Translations under genes and position numbers: made by a program
In this document: positions 1-7,610 of the stretch, piece by piece
How positions within the stretch are numbered: position 1 is the first letter of the stretch
How the letters are laid out: each line of letters starts with the position of its first letter
NCBI RefSeq assembly: GCF_963674565.1
Contig: NZ_OY771430.1
Location: forward strand, 5,518,001 to 5,582,000
Source of the DNA: an uncultured Carboxylicivirga sp.
Lineage (GTDB): Bacteria; Bacteroidota; Bacteroidia; Bacteroidales; Marinilabiliaceae
Direction of reading: 5' to 3'
Length of the DNA stretch: 64,000 nt
Notes under the pieces: model-generated
Database searches by the model: none
What the model saw: only the letters and a program-made list of their open reading frames with translations
Told to the model about the DNA's origin: nothing

Positions 1-682
1 ATTTTTTATTCCATACATAAATAGACTTGTCGTAGTTTATTTTTTCAAATGAGGTAAGAGTAAAACAATGCTCTTTTTCTATGTCTTCTATTCTTACAAT
101 CATACCGGGTAGCCCTTTGAATTTGTAAGGTCCATCGCTAATGGGAATTGATAATGTATACCAGGCCCGGTAATGTCGACCCCTAAATGTTGTTCGTGCT
201 TCTTTGCAGATGTAATAGGTTATAAAAGTATCGGGTTGATTGACCAGTTGCCAATTAAACGTTATTTCTTCGGGCAAATGATAATATTTGCCAGACATCA
301 CTTCATATAAATCGCTACGACGACTGTTTTTTGTTTTGACAATACGGTATTTTGTATGATAACTATAACTATTCTTTACTATTTGTTTTCCTATTTTAAG
401 TCCGCTTTCCGGATTGTTAATATCGGGACAGTAAAAAAACATGGAATCCATTTTAAATATGCTATTATGGGCAAACTGAGAACTTATTTTGCCAATCAAC
501 AGGCACATTTCTTTTTGTTTACGACTTTCAATATTTGTTGAGTCTTCCTGATATTCGTAGCGGTAAGTAGCTATGTATTCCGCTTTATCGGTTATTACAA
601 CTCCATTTTGGGTTTGAGCAGAAGGTTTGTAAGAACTTATAATTAGTAGAAAAGTCGTAAGTAATAGATATGATCTTCTCAT
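1..682 (-). CDS. GLPGLI family protein, 3' end cut off by window edge
   Basis: This reading frame opens with ATG at 682 and runs off the left edge with no stop, giving 227 visible residues. It begins with a signal peptide (MRRSYLLLTTFLLIISSYKPSAQ). Residues around 195-205 read GPYKFKGLPGMIVRIED, which is the signature block of the GLPGLI family (TIGR01200), a Bacteroidota group of exported proteins of unknown function, often found near TonB receptors or peptidases. The preceding residues (Y.I.K..R..F.GR.Y.AWYT..IPI) fit the family as well. The C-terminal part lies outside the window. Family assignment rests on the motif and is firm. No function is claimed. Confidence 0.85.
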   Translation of the reverse strand, partial: MRRSYLLLTTFLLIISSYKPSAQTQNGVVITDKAEYIATYRYEYQEDSTNIESRKQKEMCLLIGKISSQFAHNSIFKMDSMFFYCPDINNPESGLKIGKQIVKNSYSYHTKYRIVKTKNSRRSDLYEVMSGKYYHLPEEITFNWQLVNQPDTFITYYICKEARTTFRGRHYRAWYTLSIPISDGPYKFKGLPGMIVRIEDIEKEHCFTLTSFEKINYDKSIYVWNKK

Positions 683-774
683 ATAGTTAGGTTTGTGGTT
701 GAGTAAAAGGTTTTCCAGATAAATATAATAAATAATTTTTTACAATTTTATTAAGGGTCTTACGATGTAATCAT

Positions 775-859
775 AAAAAAGCCGCTCTCTTTCGAAAGCG
801 GCATATCTTATACAAAAAGAACGGTTCACTATTGCCATAAAGGCTATAAAGAACCGTTC
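775..859 (-). terminator. Two tandem intrinsic terminators behind glyA
   Basis: Read on the minus strand, a 9-bp stem (819-827 pairing with 851-859, GAACGGTTC/GAACCGTTC) is followed by five T. A second 6-bp GC-rich stem (781-786 with 797-802) is then followed by six T (775-780). Both lie between the glyA stop and the GLPGLI start, so they should insulate the two genes. Confidence 0.75.
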
Positions 860-916
860 CTAAATATTGTTTTATCAACAGCTAAAAGCGAAGCGTTCTA
901 ACTGCTAATAGCTATT

Positions 917-2197
917 TTACCATGCAAACATTGGCTTATCAGCCATCAAAGCATTTACTTTTTTGCAAACACCTGCAATTACTTCTTCGTTGTCGATATT
1001 AGAGATAACCTCGTCGATAAAATCAACAATGGTAACCATATCAGCTTCTTTTAATCCACGAGTTGTTATAGCAGAAGTACCCACACGTATACCCGAAGTT
1101 GTAAATGGTGAACGACTGTCGAAAGGCACCATGTTTTTGTTGATGGTGATATCTGCTTTAACCAATGTATTTTCAACTTGCTTACCTGTAATATCAGGGA
1201 ACTTCGTTCTCAGGTCGATCAACATCAGGTGATTATCTGTTCCACCTGAAATAATTTTATATCCTTTTTTAATAAACTCTGCGGCCATGGCTTGTGCATT
1301 CTTCTGAACCTGCTCAATATAAACACCATAGTCATCAGATAAAGCTTCGCCAAAAGCAACGGCTTTAGCTGCAATCACGTGTTCCAGTGGTCCACCTTGC
1401 TGACCAGGAAAAACAGCGAAATCCAATACGGCGCTCATCATTTTGGTTTCACCTTTTGGTGTTTTAATACCAAATGGGTTCTCGTAATCTTTACCCATCA
1501 GAATCATACCGCCGCGAGGTCCGCGAAGTGTTTTATGTGTAGTGGTTGTAACAATGTGGCAATGCTCAACCGGGTTGTTTAATTTACCTTTGGCAATTAG
1601 TCCGGCTGGGTGAGCCATATCGCAAAGCAATAAAGCACCAATCTCATCAGCCAAACGACGCATACGGGCGTAATCCCATTCGCGTGAGTAAGCAGAAGCA
1701 CCGGCAATAATCATCTTTGGTTTTTGTTCGCGGGCCAATGTTTCCATCTCATCGTAATCAACCATTCCGGTTTCTTCTTTTACATGGTATGAGATAGCGT
1801 GGTAGGTAACACCCGAAAAGTTAACAGGTGAACCATGTGTAAGGTGACCGCCATGAGCCAGATCCAATCCCATAAAAGTATCGCCTGGTTGTAAACAAGC
1901 AAAAAATACTGCAGCATTAGCTTGTGCCCCCGAGTGTGGTTGAACGTTGGCATATTCTGCTCCAAATAGTTCGCATGCTCTGTCAATAGCCAATTGCTCG
2001 GTTTGATCAACCACCTGACAACCTCCGTAGTAACGTTTGCCCGGGTATCCTTCGGCGTATTTGTTGGTTAAACACGAACCTTGTGCTTCCATTACCTGCT
2101 CGCTCACAAAGTTTTCGGAAGCAATTAATTCAATACCGTTTTTTTGACGATCGTATTCTTTTTTGATCAGGTCAAAGATGACTGTATCTCTTTTCAT
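917..2197 (-). CDS. glyA: Serine hydroxymethyltransferase
   Basis: This PLP enzyme interconverts serine plus tetrahydrofolate with glycine plus 5,10-methylene-THF, supplying one-carbon units. The protein begins MKRDTVIFDLIKKEYDRQ and shows the SHMT hallmarks IELIASENFVS, NKYAEGYPGKRYYGG and the PLP-lysine block VTTTTHKTLRGPRGG; its 426 residues match the family. The frame stays open upstream to 2227, but the ATG at 2197 matches the usual family start, and a TAAATTTG -7 box lies about 100 nt upstream (2300-2307). It is a monocistronic unit between its promoter and two terminators. Confidence 0.97.
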   Translation of the reverse strand: MKRDTVIFDLIKKEYDRQKNGIELIASENFVSEQVMEAQGSCLTNKYAEGYPGKRYYGGCQVVDQTEQLAIDRACELFGAEYANVQPHSGAQANAAVFFACLQPGDTFMGLDLAHGGHLTHGSPVNFSGVTYHAISYHVKEETGMVDYDEMETLAREQKPKMIIAGASAYSREWDYARMRRLADEIGALLLCDMAHPAGLIAKGKLNNPVEHCHIVTTTTHKTLRGPRGGMILMGKDYENPFGIKTPKGETKMMSAVLDFAVFPGQQGGPLEHVIAAKAVAFGEALSDDYGVYIEQVQKNAQAMAAEFIKKGYKIISGGTDNHLMLIDLRTKFPDITGKQVENTLVKADITINKNMVPFDSRSPFTTSGIRVGTSAITTRGLKEADMVTIVDFIDEVISNIDNEEVIAGVCKKVNALMADKPMFAW

Positions 2198-2299
2198 TTG
2201 TTTGTAATTAGTTTTAACCCTATCCAAATTTTAGTTAATGTTTAACCAATAGCTGGAGTTATGGTCGATATGTTTTACTGCTTATTTTTCACGAGTTCA

Positions 2300-2307
2300 C
2301 AAATTTA
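2300..2307 (-). promoter_or_regulatory. Putative -7 promoter box of glyA
   Basis: On the minus strand this reads TAAATTTG, matching the Bacteroidota TAnnTTTG element. No clear TTTG -33 element is seen at the usual spacing, so support is partial. It predicts a leader of about 95 nt before the glyA ATG at 2197. Confidence 0.45.
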
Positions 2308-2380
2308 CGGAACTAATTGATATAAAAAAGTAATGCAGTTTATAAGTTTTTATGAATTTTAGAAATGAGAAAATGCACTG

Positions 2381-2410
2381 TTGATAAAATTCACATTTTT
2401 ACTAGCTTTG
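2381..2410 (+). promoter_or_regulatory. Promoter of the TM2 gene
   Basis: A -33-like TTG (2381-2383) is followed after 19 nt by TAGCTTTG (2403-2410), a match to TAnnTTTG. The predicted start of transcription (about 2416) lies downstream of the most upstream possible start codon (2381) and just before the ATG at 2429, so it decides in favour of 2429. Confidence 0.6.
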
Positions 2411-2428
2411 ACGATCAAACTTAATTTT

Positions 2429-2764
2429 ATGGATGCAAATAGTGTTACTTTGTTTTTAGAGCAGAACAGCGATCGTTTTCCGGTGGAGTCATTACCGATG
2501 ATTAAAAAGAAACTGGAAGAATTGGATGAACAACGCTTTTTTCTGATTAGTACACAGGAATATAGAAATCCTGTTGTAGTGTTAATTATCTCTTTGTTTT
2601 TTGGTTCATTAGGAATTGATCGTTTCTTAATTGGTCAGACCGGATTAGGTGTAGCTAAATTGCTTACTTGTGGTGGATTAGGATTTTGGACAATTGTTGA
2701 TTGGTTTATTATCATGGGTACTACACGCGAAAGTAACCTGGAGAAATTCTTAAGGGTTGCTTAA
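2429..2764 (+). CDS. TM2 domain membrane protein
   Basis: A 111-residue protein. A polar N-terminal stretch of about 40 residues precedes a TM2 domain: Y.NPVVVLIISLFFGSLGIDRFLIGQTGLGVAKLLTCGGLGFWTIVDWFIIMG, that is, two membrane helices joined by the conserved G.DRF turn. TM2 proteins are small inner-membrane proteins without a general assigned function. The frame is open to 2381, but the promoter at 2381-2410 supports the start used here. Its 3' end overlaps the next gene by 8 nt, so the two are probably translationally coupled. Confidence 0.85.
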   Translation: MDANSVTLFLEQNSDRFPVESLPMIKKKLEELDEQRFFLISTQEYRNPVVVLIISLFFGSLGIDRFLIGQTGLGVAKLLTCGGLGFWTIVDWFIIMGTTRESNLEKFLRVA

Positions 2765-3158
2765 GCTTTTTAATAATAAGCGATTTGTAAATTTAATTGT
2801 GATAGGGGTGATTGTACTCGGGTATAGTTACCTCCTTCTTACTTCTTTTCCGGATGCCGAAAACAGCATCTGTCTATTTAAAAGAGCAACCGGTATACCT
2901 TGTCCGGGTTGTGGCATGGGCCGAAGTACCTGGTCACTTGTACATGGTCAAATAAAAGAATCACTTTTTTATCATCCTTTGGGTATTGTTTTTAACCTCT
3001 TGATGATTATCGCCCTTATTCAGGCAGGGATTGATATAATCAGGAATGATGATAAACTACTCCATTTCTTAAAACAAAAGTGGCCTCTCTGGAGTGTTTT
3101 AGTTTTAGTTGTTGTAATTCTACTGGTTTGGGGCCGCAATATTTGGCTGGGAATGTAG
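2757..3158 (+). CDS. DUF2752 family membrane protein
   Basis: A 133-residue protein with the DUF2752 signature: a first membrane helix, then CLFKRATGIPCPGCGMGRSTWSLVHGQIKESLFYHPLG with the CPGCGMGR core, then two more helices. The function of the family is unknown; the cysteine pair suggests metal or redox chemistry, but that is conjecture. The likely start is TTG at 2757, overlapping the TM2 stop; no ATG occurs before the signature, so the exact start is uncertain. TM2 and DUF2752 proteins are frequent neighbours in Bacteroidota. Confidence 0.8.
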   Translation: MLKLFNNKRFVNLIVIGVIVLGYSYLLLTSFPDAENSICLFKRATGIPCPGCGMGRSTWSLVHGQIKESLFYHPLGIVFNLLMIIALIQAGIDIIRNDDKLLHFLKQKWPLWSVLVLVVVILLVWGRNIWLGM

Positions 3159-3170
3159 GGTTTATGGATG

Positions 3171-3212
3171 TTAGAAGTTAGAAATTAGGTTTTATGAGTT
3201 AGGTTTTAGAAT
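3171..3212. repeat. Six tandem 7-bp units (TTAGNNN)
   Basis: TTAG recurs exactly every 7 bp: TTAGAAG, TTAGAAA, TTAGGTT, TTATGAG (one mismatch), TTAGGTT, TTAGAAT. The array overlaps an 11-bp inverted repeat (3208-3218 with 3247-3257) in the spacer between the convergent DUF2752 and ClC genes. Confidence 0.7.
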
Positions 3213-3257
3213 GTATGAATGTTAAGATGTTGAATCTGTTTATTTATCATACATTCT
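3208..3257. terminator. Stem-loop between convergent genes
   Basis: A perfect 11-bp inverted repeat (AGAATGTATGA / TCATACATTCT) with a 28-nt loop lies between the ends of the DUF2752 gene and the first ClC gene. It lacks a clean T-run on either side, so a terminator role is only a guess from position. Confidence 0.35.
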
Positions 3258-3334
3258 ATTGGTCTGATAGTTCAAAAATCTAACCTCCTATAAAACTTTT
3301 AACTTTTGCCTTTTGAATTTTAATTTTGGAAATC

Positions 3335-5113
3335 TTACTCGTCCGAGAAGTGAATCAATACACGACGGTACACTGAGAAAATCTTTGATTTGGAAACAAA
3401 ACCCAGATACTTACCATTTTCGCAAACGGGAAGATTCCATGCCCCTGTTTCTTCGAATTTCTTCATCACGTTATCCATGTTTTCGTCATGTTCAATTACG
3501 GCTGGTGGTAATTCCATTAACTCTTCAACGGTAGTTTCGTTGTATAGATCGTGATTGAAAATAATACTACGTATATCTGATAAAGTAATATAACCTTTCA
3601 ACTTATCGGCATGATCAACAACAGGAAAAATATTTCGTTTCGACTTGGAAACCACTTTTGTTAAGTCTCCCAAAGTCATCTCAGGATAAACGGTTTTGAA
3701 CTCTGTTTCCAATACTTTATCAAGACGCATCATTGTAAGTACCGCCTTGTCTTTATGGTGTGTGATTAATTCACCTTTTTGAGCCAGTCGTTTGGTATAA
3801 ATCGAGTGCGGCTCAAAGTACATAATGGTGAGGTAAGCAATGGTTGAAGTAATCATCAAAGGAATAAACAATCCATAACCATTGGTAATTTCAGCAATCA
3901 GGAAGATAGCAGTTAAAGGAGCATGCATCACACCGGCCATTAATCCAGCCATACCCACAAGGGTAAAATGTGAAGTAGGTAGATTAACAAAACCAAGCGT
4001 ATTGGCTAATCGTGCAAAGAAATATCCGGTAACACCACCCATGAATAGAGTAGGAGCAAAAATGCCACCAATACCACCACTACCAGTGGTTACGGCAGTA
4101 GCAAATACTTTAAAAATGATAAGCAGAGCAAGAAAACCCAGTAAAGCCCAGATGTTGTCATGCAAGGGATAAAACAAACTCTCGTTAAGTACCTCTGCAC
4201 TGTTACCATTCAATAATTCGGTTATGGTATGATAACCTTCACCGTAAAGAGGAGGAAACAAAAAGATTAGAAGACTTAGTACTGCACCACCAGTAATCCA
4301 TTTTGTAAAAGGGTTTTTTATAACTCCAAGGTGCTTTTCAACTCCCATTACACCTCTTGTAAAATAGAGCGAAATAAATCCGGCAGCGATTCCCAATCCT
4401 GCGTAATATGGTATGTTGTTCAAAAGAAAAGGAGCCTCCAATGCAAAGGTAAATTCAACTCCTTTACCAAGAAAAAAGTAGGCCACAGTGGCCGATGTTA
4501 CCGCTGAAATCAATAGCGGAACAATGGATGCCATAGTTAGGTCGAGCATCAATACTTCCAGCGTAAAAACCAGGCCGGCAATAGGTGCTTTAAAGATACC
4601 GGCAATAGCACCTGCAGATCCACAACCGACCAAAAGAACGATGGTTTTGGTATTCATCCTGAATAATCTTCCCAACGTAGAACCAATAGAAGCTCCGGTT
4701 AATACGATAGGTGCCTCAGCCCCAACTGATCCACCGAACCCAATGGTAAATGAACTGGTTAGAATTGATGAATAATTATTATGGGTTTTAATATGACCGC
4801 CTCTTTTGGATATGGCGTACAGAATTTTACTGACACCATGTCCTAAGCTGTCTTTAATCACATATTTTACAATGATAAGAGTGATGAAAATACCAATAAT
4901 CGGATAGGCCAGATAGAGGTAATTCATGTGCTCAACCTTGAAATTGTTTGTCAGTAATGTTTGAATGAAGTGAATAGCATTCTTTAATATGACAGCAGCC
5001 AATCCACTGAAAATTCCAACCAACAAACTCAAAATAAGAATAAAATGTTTCTGATTGATATTCTTAACTCTCCAAACCAAAAATTGCCCTAATAATTGAT
5101 TGACCTTCTTCAT
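3335..5113 (-). CDS. ClC-type chloride channel/transporter with CBS domains (copy 1)
   Basis: A 592-residue inner-membrane anion transporter. Residues 25-430 are the helical ClC core; about 445-592 form a tandem CBS pair, a cytoplasmic regulatory module. The selectivity block GSGIP is GHGVS (91-95). The gating-glutamate block GxEGP reads GAEAP (131-135), keeping E133 but with Ala for the second Gly. The block around the internal proton glutamate reads FTLEVLML, with Val187 where H+/Cl- exchangers usually have the second Glu, so the protein may act as a channel or an uncoupled transporter. A paralogue lies at 7604-9379. A TACTTTTG box (5122-5129) ends only 8 nt before the ATG. Confidence 0.92.
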   Translation of the reverse strand: MKKVNQLLGQFLVWRVKNINQKHFILILSLLVGIFSGLAAVILKNAIHFIQTLLTNNFKVEHMNYLYLAYPIIGIFITLIIVKYVIKDSLGHGVSKILYAISKRGGHIKTHNNYSSILTSSFTIGFGGSVGAEAPIVLTGASIGSTLGRLFRMNTKTIVLLVGCGSAGAIAGIFKAPIAGLVFTLEVLMLDLTMASIVPLLISAVTSATVAYFFLGKGVEFTFALEAPFLLNNIPYYAGLGIAAGFISLYFTRGVMGVEKHLGVIKNPFTKWITGGAVLSLLIFLFPPLYGEGYHTITELLNGNSAEVLNESLFYPLHDNIWALLGFLALLIIFKVFATAVTTGSGGIGGIFAPTLFMGGVTGYFFARLANTLGFVNLPTSHFTLVGMAGLMAGVMHAPLTAIFLIAEITNGYGLFIPLMITSTIAYLTIMYFEPHSIYTKRLAQKGELITHHKDKAVLTMMRLDKVLETEFKTVYPEMTLGDLTKVVSKSKRNIFPVVDHADKLKGYITLSDIRSIIFNHDLYNETTVEELMELPPAVIEHDENMDNVMKKFEETGAWNLPVCENGKYLGFVSKSKIFSVYRRVLIHFSDE

Positions 5114-5121
5114 AATGGCCG

Positions 5122-5129
5122 CAAAAGTA
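5122..5129 (-). promoter_or_regulatory. -7 box of ClC copy 1, very close to the start codon
   Basis: TACTTTTG on the minus strand matches TAnnTTTG perfectly. Only 8 nt separate it from the ATG at 5113, which would give a leaderless or nearly leaderless mRNA. No good TTTG is seen at the -33 spacing. Confidence 0.5.
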
Positions 5130-5236
5130 ATATAATAATACTGAATTGATTTTAAAACTATGGGAATTTTCAGTTAATCCTGGATATTGGTACTGTTATA
5201 CGGATTTAAAAAATGATTTCTGATTAAATAAGAAAG

Positions 5237-5803
5237 TTAGTCCATTTTAGGCTCTATTTCTGCCCAGTTTTCTTTACGGGCAATTCTGCTTACCTGCATT
5301 TCGCTAACGCAAAATAGTTTTGCAATCAGGTTTTGTTTGACACCTTTTTCAAGCATTCCTTTGATTACAGCAACGTCATCAATGCTTAATTTAGAGCTGG
5401 TTACAACCTTGCCTGCTTTTTTGCGAGCTTCCTGAAGAACTTTATGCATACGTTTGTAGCTCTCTTCTTTGGTTACCCACTTAAGATTAGTGTGATAGTT
5501 GTTTTGTTTATTCCAGTCAAGGTGAATAACTACGTCCTGCTCAGGATTCGTTTTGTCAACAAAATATTCGGCAGTTAATTTGTGTACCAAATATGACTTT
5601 TTCTTACCCTCAACTCTAAGACTAACATTGTAGAATCCTTTGATATTACCCAGCTTTACAATTCGTCCGTTTTCTTTATCGTAACAATAACTTTTTATTC
5701 GTCCGTAATTACTGATTTCGTATTTTTTATCTGTAAACGTAAGCTGTTTCCATTGTTCATCTTCAATTTTTCGGAGCTTACGTGTATTTAATTTTGGTTT
5801 CAT
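5237..5803 (-). CDS. NUMOD4/HNH-type protein with C-terminal helix-turn-helix
   Basis: A 188-residue protein. Residues 17-40 (EQWKQLTFTDKKYEISNYGRIKSY) are a NUMOD4 DNA-binding motif. Residues 70-115 (VHKLTAEYFV, then VIHLDWNKQNNYHTNLKWVTKEE) match the HNH_3 fold of homing-type endonucleases and keep the second-strand His and NN..NLKWVT. The C-terminus (SIDDVAVIKGMLEKGVKQNLIAKLFCVSEMQVSRIAR) is a Mor/resolvase-like helix-turn-helix. It stands alone between housekeeping genes, not inside an intron. It may be a domesticated endonuclease working as a DNA-binding regulator. A TACTTTTG box on the same strand lies at 5918-5925. Confidence 0.75.
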   Translation of the reverse strand: MKPKLNTRKLRKIEDEQWKQLTFTDKKYEISNYGRIKSYCYDKENGRIVKLGNIKGFYNVSLRVEGKKKSYLVHKLTAEYFVDKTNPEQDVVIHLDWNKQNNYHTNLKWVTKEESYKRMHKVLQEARKKAGKVVTSSKLSIDDVAVIKGMLEKGVKQNLIAKLFCVSEMQVSRIARKENWAEIEPKMD

Positions 5804-6050
5804 AATTAAAATTTAGGTCAGTGTTAGGTTAAATGATGTACCTAAGAAAATGTTTGACTATTAATAAATTCAGGAAAGAAAGAGTTACTGTTCCCGCTAA
5901 CTGCTCTTAAGTAATAGCAAAAGTATGAAAAAGCAAATATGAAATCAATATCACACTGTATACTAATTCTGTTAAAAAACGTTAAGTATTAATTAGCAGA
6001 GCATTATCTTAACAACATCAATTTTTATAACGGCATTTTCTTCATTTTAA

Positions 6051-6058
6051 TATCTTTG
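6051..6058 (+). promoter_or_regulatory. -7 box before the groES-like gene
   Basis: TATCTTTG matches TAnnTTTG and ends 12 nt before the ATG at 6071; the -33 region is T-rich but has no perfect TTTG. The box overlaps the more upstream TTG (6056), so that codon cannot be the start. Confidence 0.5.
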
Positions 6059-6070
6059 CCCAAAAAAAAG

Positions 6071-6454
6071 ATGTCGCTTGGAATAGATCATGCAGATTTG
6101 GAAAAATTTATATTGGTTGGCGATCGTATTCTGATTAAACCAAAGAGTCCGGAGAAAAAGACCAAGACAGGCTTATATCTGCCTCCGGGAGTTCAGGAAA
6201 AGGAAAGAATTCACAGCGGATATATTGTAAAGGTTGGACCAGGATTTCCGATTCCTGTGGTCGCAAAATTGGAAGAGCCATGGATGAAAAAAGATGATAA
6301 AATAAAGTATCTACCCTTACAGCCAAAAGAAGGTAATTTGGCTATTTATCTTTAGAGAGGAGGATACGAAATTGAATATAAAAATGAAAAGTATGTGATT
6401 GTATCACAATCTTCTGTATTGATGTTGATAAGAGACGAAGGATTATTTGAGTAA
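6071..6454 (+). pseudogene. GroES-family co-chaperone-like gene interrupted by an in-frame TAG
   Basis: The frame starts MSLGIDHADLEKFILVGDRILIKPKSP and contains the GroES-like mobile-loop region KTGLYLPPGVQEKERIHSGYIVKVGPGFP. Codon 95 (6353-6355) is TAG, yet the same frame continues for 32 codons with RGGYEIEYKNEKYVIVSQSSVLMLIRDEGLFE and ends at TAA (6452-6454). This continuation is the expected C-terminus of the Bacteroidota GroES-family protein (beta strands, then the ...I.QS..L.LIR.. tail). A single CAG-to-TAG change would explain it. The natural stop overlaps the ATG of dus (TAATG), so coupling to dus is intact. It is either a recent pseudogene or a base error. Confidence 0.75.
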
Positions 6455-7506
6455 TGGATTTGAATAGAATGGAAAAAGGAGTTAAGACTGGAAAAGAAAA
6501 TTACTGGAAATCAATAAATGAACCAATTTGGGCACTGGCTCCCATGGAAGATGTTACAGATACTGTTTTTCGTGAGGTTGTTCTGCGCTTAAGCAGGCCC
6601 GGGAATGTTCATCTTTTATTTAGTGAGTTTTTATCTACCGATGGTTTTTGTCATCCTGTGGGTAAAGAAAAGGTATTACATCGTTTCTTTATCAATCTGG
6701 AAGAAAGAGAATTGGCCCGAGAGATGAATGTGAAACTGGTTGCTCAGATTTGGGGTACTGATCCTGAAAAGTTTTACCAAACAGCTAAATATATAGCAGA
6801 AGAAACCGATTTCGATGGTATTGATATCAATATGGGCTGTCCTATGAAAAATATCATCAAAAAAGGAGCCTGCTCAGCATTGATCAATACACCTGATCTG
6901 GCCCGTGAAATTATTACGGCAACCAAAGAGGCATCAGATCTGCCATTGAGTGTTAAAACACGTATCGGATTTAAATCAGTTGTAACTGAATCGTGGATAA
7001 GCACTTTATTACAATCAGAAATAGATGCTTTGATTGTACACGGTCGAATTCAAAAGATGATGTCTGAGGGTGAAGCAGACTGGACTCAGATAGCTAAAGC
7101 AGTAGAGTTACGGAATAAAATAAATCCGAAAATTAAATTGCTGGGTAACGGAGATGTGCTATCTATTGATGACTCAAATCAGAAAGTTAGAGAGTTTGGA
7201 GTGGATGGTGTTATGATTGGTCGTGGAATCTTTCATAATCCATGGCTCTATAATCAGGGACATGAGCCCGGCATGGAAGAACGATTGCAAGCATTGTTGT
7301 TACACGCTCGTTTGTATGCTAAAACCTGGACAGGTGAGAAAAACTGGTCTATTCTAAAACGATTCTTTAAAATCTACACCAATAGCTTTAAGGGAGCTGC
7401 TCATTTGCGCGCCGAACTAATGGAAACTCATGGCATAGATGAGGTTGAAACCATTGTAAAAGAATTTAAGGAAGATGTAAAACGCCGGGAGCAGGAAGCA
7501 GAATAG
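6454..7506 (+). CDS. dus: tRNA-dihydrouridine synthase
   Basis: This FMN enzyme reduces uridine to dihydrouridine in the D-loop of tRNA. The 350 residues carry the Dus TIM-barrel motifs: APMEDVTDTVFR (FMN-binding start, about residues 30-41), VAQIWGTDP, DGIDINMGCPMKNIIKKGACSALI (with the catalytic Cys in GCP), LPLSVKTRIGF, IVHGRIQKMMSEGEADW and GNGDV...DGVMIGRGIFHNPWL. A weaker alternative start is Met6. It overlaps the last base of the groES-like gene by one nucleotide, so it is probably translated by termination-reinitiation. The TAG in that upstream gene could therefore reduce its expression. Confidence 0.93.
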   Translation: MDLNRMEKGVKTGKENYWKSINEPIWALAPMEDVTDTVFREVVLRLSRPGNVHLLFSEFLSTDGFCHPVGKEKVLHRFFINLEERELAREMNVKLVAQIWGTDPEKFYQTAKYIAEETDFDGIDINMGCPMKNIIKKGACSALINTPDLAREIITATKEASDLPLSVKTRIGFKSVVTESWISTLLQSEIDALIVHGRIQKMMSEGEADWTQIAKAVELRNKINPKIKLLGNGDVLSIDDSNQKVREFGVDGVMIGRGIFHNPWLYNQGHEPGMEERLQALLLHARLYAKTWTGEKNWSILKRFFKIYTNSFKGAAHLRAELMETHGIDEVETIVKEFKEDVKRREQEAE

Positions 7507-7570
7507 TTTATTCTGTTACTGTTTCTGATTGCCATAGAGGGATTTAACCGGCTGAAATTATAAGCATCAA

Positions 7571-7610
7571 TCTATGAATCTAACAGTCTAGGAGTCTAAT
7601 GTTCTAATAG
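7571..7610. repeat. Five tandem 8-bp units (TCTANNNN)
   Basis: TCTATGAA, TCTAACAG, TCTAGGAG, TCTAATGT and TCTAATAG follow one another with an exact 8-bp period. The last unit contains the stop codon of ClC copy 2 (minus strand TAG at 7604-7606). A related 7-bp array lies behind ClC copy 1. Confidence 0.8.

Noticed and set aside
356..541. 61-codon rightward frame
   Set aside because: It lies opposite the GLPGLI gene, whose signature motif shows that the minus strand is the coding one.
6353..6355. Genetic-code change with TAG read as an amino acid
   Set aside because: Other genes in the window end normally at TAG (for example dus, ClC copy 2 and the integrase), so a local mutation or sequence error is more likely.
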